The notes below the pieces were generated by a model, which was given only the letters and a program-made list of their open reading frames with translations, was not told the DNA's origin and searched no databases. A DNA stretch of 64,000 nt, taken from positions 33,101 to 97,100 of the forward strand of contig CAKVGK010000003.1 in the NCBI GenBank assembly GCA_934747385.1. The letters run 5' to 3'. The translations under genes were made by a program, and so were the position numbers. Shown here piece after piece: positions 36,186-45,118 of the stretch. Numbering within the stretch: the first letter of the stretch is position 1; every line of letters begins with the position of its first letter. This DNA is from an uncultured Clostridia bacterium. Its GTDB lineage: Bacteria; Bacillota; Clostridia; Christensenellales; UBA1242.

Positions 36186-37133
36186 TTACCTGTTTTTATA
36201 AAATTTAAATCTGTCCAATTTTTTTACTGCATTAAAATAGAATTGGTGCATTCTCTTGCGGTTGACTTTAACTGCCAATTGAATGTGGCTGTGCTTATTT
36301 TTGACCATTGTGGTTTTGCCTGGCATTTCATCAGTGTCCACAAACATGTCCACACCAATGGTTTTGAATAATCTTGGGTATCTTAAATTAAGCATTGCGC
36401 ATGTGTCGTTTGTTGCAATACGGCGATCGTGATAACCATGTTCCCAATAACCACTATACATTTCATATATGAATCTGCCTGTGTCATTAATTTTTCCAAT
36501 CGCCTCAACATCTGCTTCTGTAAAATTTGCTAAATCGCGTCCCATGCGAGAAGGAACAATGGTGATTGGAATTCCACTTTTAATAACAATGTCAAACGCT
36601 TCAGGATCGCTCGACACGTTGAACGATATGTAGTTAGACCACTTGCCTTGAAATTTCCAACCATAAGGAGCGCAACCCTCACAATAAATGTGTTTGATTT
36701 TGTTAACAACATCTGGGTGTTTGGTTATCAAATATCCAAGATTAGTGTGAGGTCCAAGAGCAACGATGCAAATTTCTCCTTGATATTTATTAATCACTTC
36801 ATACATTGCCTCAACCGCCGGCAATTCTATCGGCTTTGTTTTAACTGTTTTTGGTGGATGATAGCCTCCCAGTCCATCTGCCTGATGAATAAATGCCGCG
36901 TCCTTACTTTCCCTTTTCATTGGTTTTGTTGCACCCATTGCAAGCGGAATGTCTGTACGTTTAAATTTTTCCAATAAATGCAAAGCATTGCGTGTGACTG
37001 ATTTGACGTCCAAATTTCCAGCAACAGTTGTGATTAATTCAATGTCCACCAAATCGTCATAAAATGTTAAAGCAATTGCTGCAGCGTCGTCAACACCAGG
37101 GTCTGTATCAATAATGCAATGTATCTTTTCCAT
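36186..37133 (-). CDS. Nucleoside hydrolase (IunH family)
   Basis: 315 residues. Cleaves ribonucleosides to base and ribose for purine/pyrimidine salvage in the cytoplasm. The calcium-binding DTDPGVDD (9-16) is complete, with the central LGPHTNLGYLI and a late TNDTCAM giving the final Asp ligand. Length is normal. Ribosome site CGGAGAA. Single gene. Substrate preference (inosine/uridine or other) cannot be told. Confidence 0.93.
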   Translation of the reverse strand: MEKIHCIIDTDPGVDDAAAIALTFYDDLVDIELITTVAGNLDVKSVTRNALHLLEKFKRTDIPLAMGATKPMKRESKDAAFIHQADGLGGYHPPKTVKTKPIELPAVEAMYEVINKYQGEICIVALGPHTNLGYLITKHPDVVNKIKHIYCEGCAPYGWKFQGKWSNYISFNVSSDPEAFDIVIKSGIPITIVPSRMGRDLANFTEADVEAIGKINDTGRFIYEMYSGYWEHGYHDRRIATNDTCAMLNLRYPRLFKTIGVDMFVDTDEMPGKTTMVKNKHSHIQLAVKVNRKRMHQFYFNAVKKLDRFKFYKNR

Positions 37134-37292
37134 AAATTCTCCGTTTGAGTATTATACAAAAATATATTTAATTTAACAACTAAAATTTCCAATTTTACAA
37201 TTTTTACACAAATTAAATAATATTTTAGCGCAAAATCTTGACAATGCAAACCAAATATGTTAACATTTTCTTCGTACAAGTTAATTTATTTG

Positions 37293-37440
37293 CAAATTTA
37301 ACTTTTTGGTGACTGTTCCTTTTCCCTACAAACCCTATCGTGTTTGTGGGAACCCTAATGGTCTTGCGCAAAGTGTTAATTTGTGTTTAAGTTAATTTTA
37401 TCTTAATAGTATGCGGATATGGCGGAATTGGCAGACGCGC
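37293..37440 (+). repeat. First copy of a 148-base tandem duplication
   Basis: Matches 37485-37632 with five differences at an offset of 192 bases. It contains the region upstream of tRNA-Leu plus the first 28 bases of the tRNA. Confidence 0.92.
37413..37440 (+). pseudogene. Truncated 5' fragment of tRNA-Leu
   Basis: 28 bases identical to the acceptor 5' strand and D-arm of the intact tRNA-Leu at 37605, then unrelated sequence. It cannot fold as a tRNA but keeps the same upstream region, so a short transcript may be made. Confidence 0.9.
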
Positions 37441-37604
37441 GCGTCACAGTACACCTGTTTTGTTGATTTGTTCACATTCGCTCACAAATCTAACTTTTTG
37501 GTGACTGTTCCTTTTCCCTTCAAACCCTATCGCGTTTGTGGGAGCCCTAATGGTCTTGCGCAAAGTGTTAATTTGTGTTTAAGTTAATTTTATCTTAATA
37601 GCAT

Positions 37605-37691
37605 GCGGATATGGCGGAATTGGCAGACGCGCAAGACTAAGGATCTTGTGAAGTAACATTCTTGCAGGTTCAAGTCCTGTTATCCGCACCA
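37605..37691 (+). tRNA. tRNA-Leu, anticodon AAG
   Basis: 87-base class II tRNA: acceptor GCGGATA/TATCCGC, D-arm GGCGGAATTGGCAGACGC, anticodon stem CAAGA/TCTTG with loop CTAAGGA (anticodon AAG, 37639-37641), long variable arm, T-arm GCAGG-TTCAAGT-CCTGT with a G-T pair, discriminator A and encoded CCA. AAG implies A34 edited to inosine. Leu AAG is uncommon in bacteria. Confidence 0.95.
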
Positions 37692-37696
37692 TACAC

Positions 37697-37739
37697 GAAT
37701 AAAACGAACCAAGAAAATTCAAGGTCCGTTTTATTTTTT
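37697..37739 (+). terminator. tRNA-Leu terminator
   Basis: AAAACGaACC and GGTcCGTTTT arms (one mismatch) followed by a T-rich run six bases after the CCA. Confidence 0.8.
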
Positions 37740-37845
37740 AATAAAGATTGGTTTGGAATAGCATTAATTACTATCTCAAATTAAACAATATAATATATTA
37801 TAAACAAATATATATTAATAATTAGTTAAAAAACAAAATAAAATA

Positions 37846-37920
37846 AGGAACTCTGTAAAGTTAACACAAATCCAAAGGTTGAATAACCTTAGTATTCGGT
37901 ATCAACAGAACACAGTTCCT
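37846..37920 (-). ncRNA. Structured 75-base element after tyrS
   Basis: Outer arms AGGAACT/AGTTCCT extended past one mismatch by TGT/ACA, and an inner hairpin AAGGTT-GAAT-AACCTT. On the minus strand it is followed by TTATTTTATTTTGTTTTTT. It could be an unusually long, branched terminator of tyrS or a small RNA. Assignment is tentative. Confidence 0.4.
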
Positions 37921-37969
37921 CTATATTACAACCACTAAAATATCTAATCAAAAACAGCTTTTACTCAAA

Positions 37970-39235
37970 TTATACTATAATATCATTGTTTTTATGAATT
38001 AATGTTTTTTTTTGAATTAGCGGAAAATAAACCTCAAACAAAGTCCCCTTACCAACTTGGATTACCATTTTATCTTCAGTTAAAGTATGTGTAAAATCAG
38101 AAACTTTTTGATTATTAACTTTGACAGCTCCGCCTATTATAAGTCTTCGAATTTCTCCTTTTGATTTATATTTATTTGAACTAAAGATCAAATCAATTAG
38201 ATTTATTTCGCCATTTTCATTAACGAAATTTGAAGAACAGATTAGTTTAGGAGTTTGGTCTGTTACGATATTTTTTTGATAAGTACCAACAAAATAAGCT
38301 TCAGCACCAGCAACCGCCTCCTTGCCATGATATAAAGCAACTATTTCTCTTGCCAAACCCATTTTAACATCTCTTGGATTCGCCCCATTTGCCAATTCTT
38401 TTTCAATTTCTTTAATTTTATCAGGATGAACATCTGTTGTTAATGTATAATATCTTATAATTAAAGAATCAGGTATCTTCATTACTTTTTCATACATAAT
38501 CTTAGGTTCTTCATTAATGCCGATATAATTACCCAAGGATTTACTCATTTTTTCAACACCGTCGATTCCTTCCAATAAAGGAACAAACAATGGAACTTGC
38601 GGACTTAGTCCGTAATCTTTTTGAATCGTTCTCCCTAGCATAACATTGAAAGTTTGATCTGTACCACCAAATTCTATATCTGCCTTACACACAACAGAAT
38701 CATATGCCTGCATTAAAGGATAAAAAAATTCATGTACAGCAATAGGCGCATTATTTTTATAACGCTTTGAAAAATCATCTCTTTCTAAGATTCTAGCAAT
38801 AGTTGTTTTACTACACAAGTTGATTATTTCAGGAAAAGTCATTTTATTGTACCAATCCCCATTATACAAAAGATTTGTTTTTTCTTTATCTAATATTTTA
38901 AAGATTTGTTCGACATAAGTTTGTGCGTTTTCTCTAACCTGTTCGCTTGATAATTGGTTTCTTGTTTTTGATTTGCCAGAAGGGTCACCAATCATTCCAG
39001 TAAAATCACCAATAATAATTGTAACAGTATGTCCTAAATCTTGAAGTTGCTTTAATTTTCTTAAAGCTACAGCATGACCTAAGTGAATATCTGGTGCTGA
39101 TGGATCAAGACCAAATTTTATATTTAAATATCTTCCTTCTTTATAAACCTCTTCCACTTTTTCAACAAGTGCTTGCTCATCAAAATTATCTGCACCCTTT
39201 AACAAAAATTTAATAGTATCTTGTTTATTAAACAT
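37970..39235 (-). CDS. tyrS: Tyrosyl-tRNA synthetase (TyrZ-like type)
   Basis: 421 residues. Class I enzyme charging tRNA-Tyr. HLGH (51-54) and KMSKS (229-233) ATP motifs, GDFTGMIGDPSGKSKTR (76-92), tyrosine pocket region EFGGTDQ (188-194), and a C-terminal S4 RNA-binding domain (about 355-415, SKGEIRRLIIGGAVKVN). Sequence style is of the KMSKS/T. thermophilus-like class rather than E. coli TyrS. Ribosome site GGAGGAAAA and a perfect private promoter. No T-box leader, although T-boxes are common before Bacillota tyrS. It shares the AT-rich composition of the upstream operon. It may be the housekeeping enzyme or a resistance copy. Confidence 0.96.
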   Translation of the reverse strand: MFNKQDTIKFLLKGADNFDEQALVEKVEEVYKEGRYLNIKFGLDPSAPDIHLGHAVALRKLKQLQDLGHTVTIIIGDFTGMIGDPSGKSKTRNQLSSEQVRENAQTYVEQIFKILDKEKTNLLYNGDWYNKMTFPEIINLCSKTTIARILERDDFSKRYKNNAPIAVHEFFYPLMQAYDSVVCKADIEFGGTDQTFNVMLGRTIQKDYGLSPQVPLFVPLLEGIDGVEKMSKSLGNYIGINEEPKIMYEKVMKIPDSLIIRYYTLTTDVHPDKIKEIEKELANGANPRDVKMGLAREIVALYHGKEAVAGAEAYFVGTYQKNIVTDQTPKLICSSNFVNENGEINLIDLIFSSNKYKSKGEIRRLIIGGAVKVNNQKVSDFTHTLTEDKMVIQVGKGTLFEVYFPLIQKKTLIHKNNDIIV

Positions 39236-39264
39236 TTTTCCTCCATGCTTTATTTATTTGATTG

Positions 39265-39293
39265 ATTATATCATTTCAAATAATAAATGTCAA
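39265..39293 (-). promoter_or_regulatory. Perfect consensus promoter of tyrS
   Basis: TTGACA (39293-39288), 17-base spacer, TATAAT (39270-39265) on the minus strand, about 30 bases before the ATG, between the radical SAM gene and tyrS. Confidence 0.9.
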
Positions 39294-39311
39294 TACACAT
39301 TCAATAAAATA

Positions 39312-40472
39312 TCACAGGTTCTCAATAATATTATTCCATGTCTTTTTGTGACATATATTACCATATTTCTCATTATTATTTTCTAAATCAACTTTGTATG
39401 CTTCACCACTGCTGTCTATTAGCATATAATTGTGAGATCTAATTTCACCACCTTTGAACACAACTTCAAGCTTATTGTTTAATTTAGACATTATAGTTTC
39501 TTTCATCTTGAAAAAGTCTTCATCAGTAATAACGAATTTATCAGCATTTATACTACCTCTCGGACCAATTGGCATAAATTGAAATACTTGCCATTTTACA
39601 ATATTTGAATGTTTCTTTAAAACCTCGAGCAAATTCAACAAATCATTGTAATTGCCTTTGTGTAAAACAGTATTAATACAAACATTTATTCCTTCCTGTT
39701 TTAATTTTTCAATTATTCTAATTTGCTCATCAAATAGATTATTTCTTCCTCGTCTAAAAAGCGCTTGGACCTTATTGTTTGATCCATCTATAGGAATACC
39801 TATCATATTTATATTTTTAAAAATATTTAAATTTTTAATCTGTTTTATTTGTTTATGCCTTTCATTGTTAAGAATCGTGCAATTTGTTATAAAAGGCGTC
39901 CCAACTGTATCCAAATTCAAAATAAACCCCATTCGTATAATAGCATTTATCACTTTTAAAATATCTTTTCTTGCTAAAGGATCTCCACCACTCAAAGTTA
40001 TTTTTTCAACGCCATGCAATCTTGCAAATTTTAAAAATTTAAGCAATTTGTGACACTTGAAGTCTTTGTTTTTTGAAAAGTTGTTATAACATCCTAAACA
40101 ATTTAAAAAACAATGTTTTGATATGCAAAGATTTATTTTCAATTCTTTTTTATTTGTCATGTTTTTTACTTCCTCTTCATTTTTACCTGCAAAGCCCAAC
40201 AATAATTTAAAATTCATTCTATCTTTTTTTTCTAATGTTATTTCACCTGTTCCAATACTCAAACAATATTTAAAAAGCCAAATTCTTAAATATATCTCTT
40301 TAAATTTCATTCTTACAAATCCAGGAACTCTACACAAATCTTTTCCGTTAATGTCTTCTAATTCTGTACTAATACCAAACATCTTATGATTGTCAAAATC
40401 TAGTCCTATTTCTGTAAAAGTATTCAATTTGTTCTTTTTTAACCATCTTAAATTAAATATAACCCTTTTCAA
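39312..40472 (-). CDS. Radical SAM protein of the HIT/decarboxylase operon
   Basis: 386 residues. The CX3CX2C cluster motif is at C121, C125, C128 (CFLNCLGC), with SAM-binding SGGDP (161-165) and a TIM-barrel pattern after it. Residues 1-110 are an extra N-terminal domain I do not recognise. There is no obvious SPASM Cys cluster at the C-terminus, only one Cys near the end. Start is a TTG at 40472 with AAGGAG seven bases upstream, overlapping the HD gene by 20 bases. It probably modifies the operon product. The style resembles MoaA/PqqE-like enzymes, but no substrate can be inferred. Confidence 0.88.
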   Translation of the reverse strand: MKRVIFNLRWLKKNKLNTFTEIGLDFDNHKMFGISTELEDINGKDLCRVPGFVRMKFKEIYLRIWLFKYCLSIGTGEITLEKKDRMNFKLLLGFAGKNEEEVKNMTNKKELKINLCISKHCFLNCLGCYNNFSKNKDFKCHKLLKFLKFARLHGVEKITLSGGDPLARKDILKVINAIIRMGFILNLDTVGTPFITNCTILNNERHKQIKQIKNLNIFKNINMIGIPIDGSNNKVQALFRRGRNNLFDEQIRIIEKLKQEGINVCINTVLHKGNYNDLLNLLEVLKKHSNIVKWQVFQFMPIGPRGSINADKFVITDEDFFKMKETIMSKLNNKLEVVFKGGEIRSHNYMLIDSSGEAYKVDLENNNEKYGNICHKKTWNNIIENL

Positions 40473-41184
40473 TTAAACACTCCTTGCACTTTAACAATTT
40501 GTCTTTCAAGTCACATTTCTTCAATTTATTTAGAACTTTATTAAAATATTTTTTTATCAATCCGCTTTCTTTAACATAATTTAAACTTTCTGGAGTTGAT
40601 AAAATATATATCCCACAAATTATGTATAAAGCTCTATTAATTGCACCTTCATAATCATTGTTGCAAATCATACCATTAAGCAAATTATTGTATATATCTC
40701 TATTTAGATCACATTCTATTTTTGTATCTTTTAATTTTTCTATCATGTTTGATAAAATATCAACGTCTTTTAATCTCCTTATATTTATAACAACTCTATT
40801 CTTTTCAACTTCGTTAAGATTTTGAAAAAATTTTAATGAATTTAATTTATCTTCCCAGCCCATATCCGTTTCATGTAACATGATTGGCAATAACACTTCC
40901 TCATCAAATAAGCGCTTATTGTATAAGTATTTGTATCCATAATGTGCGTGATCTTCATTTTCAACATGGTCTATAACAACTCTAAATCTACCAATATCAT
41001 GGAGTAAATAAAGTATACCATCTTCCTTACAAACATTATAAATTTTACAAGCCATATTTAAAGCTTTTTTTGAATGTTTAAACTTTGCTGATAAATACTT
41101 TTTTTTATCCTTTGTAATATCTAAATTTAAACAATCTTTATAGCTTTTTTTAAGCAATAGTTTGGAATAATTATATAAGTTCAT
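40453..41184 (-). CDS. HD-domain protein of the operon
   Basis: 243 residues. HD-type metal phosphohydrolase signature: H37 (KFKHSKK), HD at 62-63 (LLHDIGRF) and further His/Asp (HAHYGYKYL at about 79-87, LHETDMGW). The remainder is helical. The family cleaves phosphomonoesters or phosphodiesters of nucleotides. It starts three bases after the decarboxylase stop and overlaps the radical SAM gene. It is the second HD protein in the operon, the other being the RelA/SpoT-like one. Confidence 0.83.
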   Translation of the reverse strand: MNLYNYSKLLLKKSYKDCLNLDITKDKKKYLSAKFKHSKKALNMACKIYNVCKEDGILYLLHDIGRFRVVIDHVENEDHAHYGYKYLYNKRLFDEEVLLPIMLHETDMGWEDKLNSLKFFQNLNEVEKNRVVINIRRLKDVDILSNMIEKLKDTKIECDLNRDIYNNLLNGMICNNDYEGAINRALYIICGIYILSTPESLNYVKESGLIKKYFNKVLNKLKKCDLKDKLLKCKECLIEKGYI

Positions 41185-41187
41185 AGT

Positions 41188-42843
41188 CTACCTATAAACA
41201 AAGTCTTTAGGAGTATTAGAATCTTCCTTTAAAGTTAAATTTATCCCATTTTCAAATTGGGTTTTTGCATTAATCAATTCTAATAAACATTTCTTAATAT
41301 CTACAAATTTAGACAGTGGAGAAGTTTGATAAATTTTTAAAGCGCCCATACTTTTTTTTGCTCCATAAGGTTTGTAACTTTTTGAAAAAGTTATCTTGAA
41401 ATCAACTTGTTTATTCTCTAAAAGTTGTAATGTGTATAAATAAAATTTGTGGTTATATTCTAAAAAATCTTTTACTTCTTTATCATCCAATGATAAATAA
41501 TCTAAATATTTATAATTTTTATTTTGTGGATGTATCACAAAAAGAGTTGCAAATCCTTCAGTTTCCTTATTTATAACTTCCACTTTATCCTGTTTGCTCA
41601 AAAATCTCCTAATAAATTGTCCACGTTTAAATACTTCATATATCAATTGTTGAAATCCTTTGACTCCAAATGTTTCTAATGCCACATAGGCAGATACAGG
41701 ACCTATTGCAGATCTAGACAATTCTAAAGTGTATTCAAAAGGAGAGTATGTGCCAAAATTTAGATTATCAAATTCCACTAGTTCCCTTCCGCCAAGATTA
41801 TATAAATCTTTTCCATTTTTAAACACTATACAACTCGAAATATATGGGCAAAAACCAGTCTTGTGAAAATCTGCCCCAAATGAATCCGCGTATTTTATTT
41901 GAGAAATTTTTTCTGACAAAGATTTTATTTTTTTCTTATCATCTTTTGTCATGTTTAAGCTATTGCTTTCAAAGTCATAATTTTTGAAAAATAACCACGC
42001 CCAACCAATAACTGAATCAATATGAACATGTGGAATATAATCCAAGCCATATTCAACCACCAATTTATCCCTCATATCAACGACTTCTTTAATTGGGTCA
42101 ACTATAACCTCATTTGTTGTTCCACCATTTAAAATTATTGCAGCAATTTTAACCCCATTAGATAGATTTTCACGGAGAGTAAATTCTAATTCTTTTAAAT
42201 CAACTTGTCCACTTTCGCTAGTTGGCAATCTTAGACAAGCATCTCTACCCAACCCCAACCAATCACAAACTTCTATATGGCAGGGATGCCCCTTGTCGTT
42301 TGAAATTATTTTTATATTTTTATCCACGCCAGAATTCCTGACATCTTTGCAGCATTTATTAATCGCATCTTTAATGGCATACATGATTGTCCCTTTGCCA
42401 CCAAAGGTGAATGTTCCCCTACTTTTTAACCAATCCCAACCAACCATGTCTGACAAATATTTTACAGTTAATAATTCTGTGGTCATTAAATAACCCGATG
42501 ACTCATCTTGTGCAAAATTTGGATTAAATTTATTACAATAATCGGCAGCAACTAAACTTATTTTATTTGTCGGTGGTGTTATGTTAATCATCGTTCCAGC
42601 ATTTTCCCAAACAACACTTCTTCTAAAATAATTAGATAATTCTTCTAAAACAATTCGTGGGTTTTTAGTTTCATAGTGTAAAAATTTATTTTGAATAAGT
42701 TTTTTATAGTTTGTTTTTTCTCCATTTAAAAGCGCACTATTTTTATTTTGCAATTTAGACACATTATCATTTAGCATTTTATAATATTTCACATAGCTTT
42801 TAATGTTAAATTTATTTCCATCAAAATATTTATCTAATTTCAT
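41188..42843 (-). CDS. PLP-dependent group II amino-acid decarboxylase
   Basis: 551 residues. Fold-type I decarboxylase resembling tyrosine/glutamate/diaminobutyrate decarboxylases. The PLP lysine lies in SFGADFHKTGFCPY (K329, preceded by H328), and the pyridine-binding Asp is in HVHIDSVIGWAWLF (D277). N-terminal TTELLTVKYLSDMVG and FTFGGKGTIMYAI match the substrate and phosphate-binding regions. Substrate unknown. Nearness to tyrS recalls tyrosine-decarboxylase loci, where tyrS sits upstream, but no tyrosine/tyramine antiporter is present. ATG at 42843 fits AAGGGG better than the GTG one codon earlier. It overlaps the HIT-like gene by 14 bases. Confidence 0.9.
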   Translation of the reverse strand: MKLDKYFDGNKFNIKSYVKYYKMLNDNVSKLQNKNSALLNGEKTNYKKLIQNKFLHYETKNPRIVLEELSNYFRRSVVWENAGTMINITPPTNKISLVAADYCNKFNPNFAQDESSGYLMTTELLTVKYLSDMVGWDWLKSRGTFTFGGKGTIMYAIKDAINKCCKDVRNSGVDKNIKIISNDKGHPCHIEVCDWLGLGRDACLRLPTSESGQVDLKELEFTLRENLSNGVKIAAIILNGGTTNEVIVDPIKEVVDMRDKLVVEYGLDYIPHVHIDSVIGWAWLFFKNYDFESNSLNMTKDDKKKIKSLSEKISQIKYADSFGADFHKTGFCPYISSCIVFKNGKDLYNLGGRELVEFDNLNFGTYSPFEYTLELSRSAIGPVSAYVALETFGVKGFQQLIYEVFKRGQFIRRFLSKQDKVEVINKETEGFATLFVIHPQNKNYKYLDYLSLDDKEVKDFLEYNHKFYLYTLQLLENKQVDFKITFSKSYKPYGAKKSMGALKIYQTSPLSKFVDIKKCLLELINAKTQFENGINLTLKEDSNTPKDFVYR

Positions 42844-43435
42844 CACTTATCCCCTTTAATTGTTTTCTCACAAAATTGTTAAGATTATTGATTTGTGTTT
42901 TAACTTTTGAATATCTAAAGTTATCAATATATTCCCAAATATCATGTTTGCAAATAGTTAAATTAAAACCATTTTCCTTAGCTGTTTCTGAATAAATTGG
43001 TAGCACCCAAAAATGTGTAGAAGCCGGTTTGTTTAAATGTTCTTCATAATAGTAAAAACAATTTTCACCTGTTAACTTTTTTATAATTTCACCAATAAAG
43101 AACGAGAATTTCATACATTTTTGATACAACTTTAAATTTATATCTAAAATTGTCCTCTGTTTTGTTTTTGTTGAAATTATATAAAACCCAGGAACGGCAT
43201 ATCTTACATCTTGTGACACAATCAAATCATCATCTTCATAAACAGGTTTCACACAATCATCTAAATAACATTTATAATTTTTCATAAATTCCGTTCTTGA
43301 CCACTCTTTTGGCGCTAAGAACACTTGAAAATTTTTACTACCTCCAATGCATTCAAACTTTCTCAATCCTGGCTTTTCAACATGTAAATCTTCTAAATTC
43401 TCTAACTCATACATTAAAATCTGACTTTTATTCAT
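42830..43435 (-). CDS. Stand-alone HIT-like (nucleotidyl-transfer/hydrolase) protein
   Basis: 201 residues. Clearly homologous to the C-terminal half of the HAD fusion gene: both share GGSKNF(Q/R), 'PGFYIIS', 'YYYEE' and THFWVLP / IHFWVMP. The last element aligns with HxHxHxxP of HIT/GalT proteins, keeping only the central (nucleophilic) His, the flanking ones being Ser and Trp. HIT proteins hydrolyse or transfer NMP groups through a His-NMP intermediate. It overlaps its neighbours by 8 and 14 bases. The HIT assignment is inferred from motif and layout, not from a search. Confidence 0.7.
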   Translation of the reverse strand: MNKSQILMYELENLEDLHVEKPGLRKFECIGGSKNFQVFLAPKEWSRTEFMKNYKCYLDDCVKPVYEDDDLIVSQDVRYAVPGFYIISTKTKQRTILDINLKLYQKCMKFSFFIGEIIKKLTGENCFYYYEEHLNKPASTHFWVLPIYSETAKENGFNLTICKHDIWEYIDNFRYSKVKTQINNLNNFVRKQLKGISDEIR

Positions 43436-45086
43436 ATTTTTTTAACCTTTTTTTGATACGAATGTACATATCTTTATTGATACCACATATTCTTTTATTA
43501 TTAACATTACAGTTTTCTAAGTATTTTTCTAAAAATGGTTGGTAATTATCTGGGTTTATTGATAATTTTTTCAAAACACTTTGATAATATGGAATAAAAT
43601 TAACGATTATTTTTTCGTTATTAAATTCTATATACATTCCAACCTGTTTAATTCCATAGGACGAATAAACTTCCCTTATAACCTTTTGCATTTTACTTAA
43701 ATTTTCAACAAATTTATTCGAATTGATGTTAATATCCTTTTTTGATGTTAACACATAAAATCTGGGAAATTTGATAAAATCAGGTTTTTGAATAAGCTTA
43801 AAATTTTCATCTTCAAAAACAGTTGTTAAAAAATATCTCTCTTTACTCAGAGAAATTATATACTCTGACAATCTATCACTAAACAAATCATCGCATTTGA
43901 AAGATGGATCTATCTCTCTAACAACCACATTTATTTTATTTTTAAGTTTCTCTTTGAAAAGAGAAAAATTGTTGTTCAAATAATCAAAACAAATTATTTC
44001 AGGATTTACTTTAATCAATTTGATTATCTCATCAAGATTGTTTAAACAATTACTAATTTTTCTTAGGAAGTCGATATCTAGCAACAACAATATATATATT
44101 ATAAGTATTGACTTGTTTATATAGTTTTCACCGTGATTCATAACTATTTGATTGCTTAAAGCAAACAATAATTTCACATAAACATCTTCATAATTTTTGC
44201 GTAAAACAAATGTACATAAATCAAATAAAACATCTACTTCATTTGTATAGATATCAGATAATAAATGGGCCATATCGTTTGGTTTAATTACAAACTCTTT
44301 AGTTCTGTCTTGGATATCTTTTTCTGAAAATAGGACGATGTTAAAAATTTTTTCTCTTAATGTGTTAATATCAACCAAATTATTATTAAAAGAATTAAAA
44401 ATTTCTTCATATTTATTGATACTCGGTTCGATTTTAATTTTATTTTCGTTCGCATGATTTATTATCATTTCTAAATCTTTATGGCTAAAAAAATATCCCC
44501 AGTTTAATAAAAAGTTCGTTTTAAATTGCATATTTAAATACGCTTCAGACCTACAATTGTAAAATATCACATCTTCCCAATCCAATAAATAAATAACATT
44601 ATCGAGAACTATTATATTTCTTGGTAATAAACCTCTAAAAACCATATTATTTTTATCTAGCAATTTTATAAGTTCTTTCAAATCTTGCAAAGTAAAATCA
44701 AATTCACAATTGGAATATAAACATTCTTGCAATGAATTTGAAATGTATTTAGTTAATAAGTATCCTTGCCCTTTTTCTTCAATATAAATTGGGTTAAGCA
44801 CCTTTACCACTTTTCCCCCAATGATTGCCCCTTCCAATAATTGTTGTGCCTTGCATGCGTTCTCTTTCTCTATGTTTGCTTTATATTTATTAGATTTCTT
44901 AGCAATCCAAGAGATATCGTTATATCTAAAAATCCTAAAACGATCATTTACATCTATCAACTCTGAATTCAAGTTGAAATTATACAAATTTGACTTGAAA
45001 GAATTTTTAACAGCTTCTTTAAGAGTTTTTGCATTGATATTATTAATTGATTCGTCTAAATCTAATTTATCACGTAAAGATAACAT
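43428..45086 (-). CDS. Kinase-fold protein with degenerate HIT-like C-terminus
   Basis: 552 residues. Residues about 40-200 have the layout of an APH/choline-kinase fold (WIAKKSNKYKANIEKEN, GYLLTKYISNSL, then NMVFRGLLPRNIIVLDN and YLLDWEDV). In the catalytic loop HGDLxxxN reads FRGLLPRN, so the catalytic Asp is absent, while the DFG-like Asp (DWED) remains: probably a pseudokinase. Residues about 425-515 repeat the HIT-like pattern (FYVLTSK, VGMYIEF, VNFIPYY) without any His. The ATG at 45086 is preferred, five bases from GGAG. It may be a scaffold or regulator of the operon enzymes. Confidence 0.75.
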   Translation of the reverse strand: MLSLRDKLDLDESINNINAKTLKEAVKNSFKSNLYNFNLNSELIDVNDRFRIFRYNDISWIAKKSNKYKANIEKENACKAQQLLEGAIIGGKVVKVLNPIYIEEKGQGYLLTKYISNSLQECLYSNCEFDFTLQDLKELIKLLDKNNMVFRGLLPRNIIVLDNVIYLLDWEDVIFYNCRSEAYLNMQFKTNFLLNWGYFFSHKDLEMIINHANENKIKIEPSINKYEEIFNSFNNNLVDINTLREKIFNIVLFSEKDIQDRTKEFVIKPNDMAHLLSDIYTNEVDVLFDLCTFVLRKNYEDVYVKLLFALSNQIVMNHGENYINKSILIIYILLLLDIDFLRKISNCLNNLDEIIKLIKVNPEIICFDYLNNNFSLFKEKLKNKINVVVREIDPSFKCDDLFSDRLSEYIISLSKERYFLTTVFEDENFKLIQKPDFIKFPRFYVLTSKKDININSNKFVENLSKMQKVIREVYSSYGIKQVGMYIEFNNEKIIVNFIPYYQSVLKKLSINPDNYQPFLEKYLENCNVNNKRICGINKDMYIRIKKRLKKYE

Positions 45087-45118
45087 CATAACTCCTTTTT
45101 TTAAAATATTTAATTAAA

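Noticed and set aside
39236..39311. T-box leader for tyrS
   Set aside because: Only about 76 bases, filled by a promoter; no T-box sequence.
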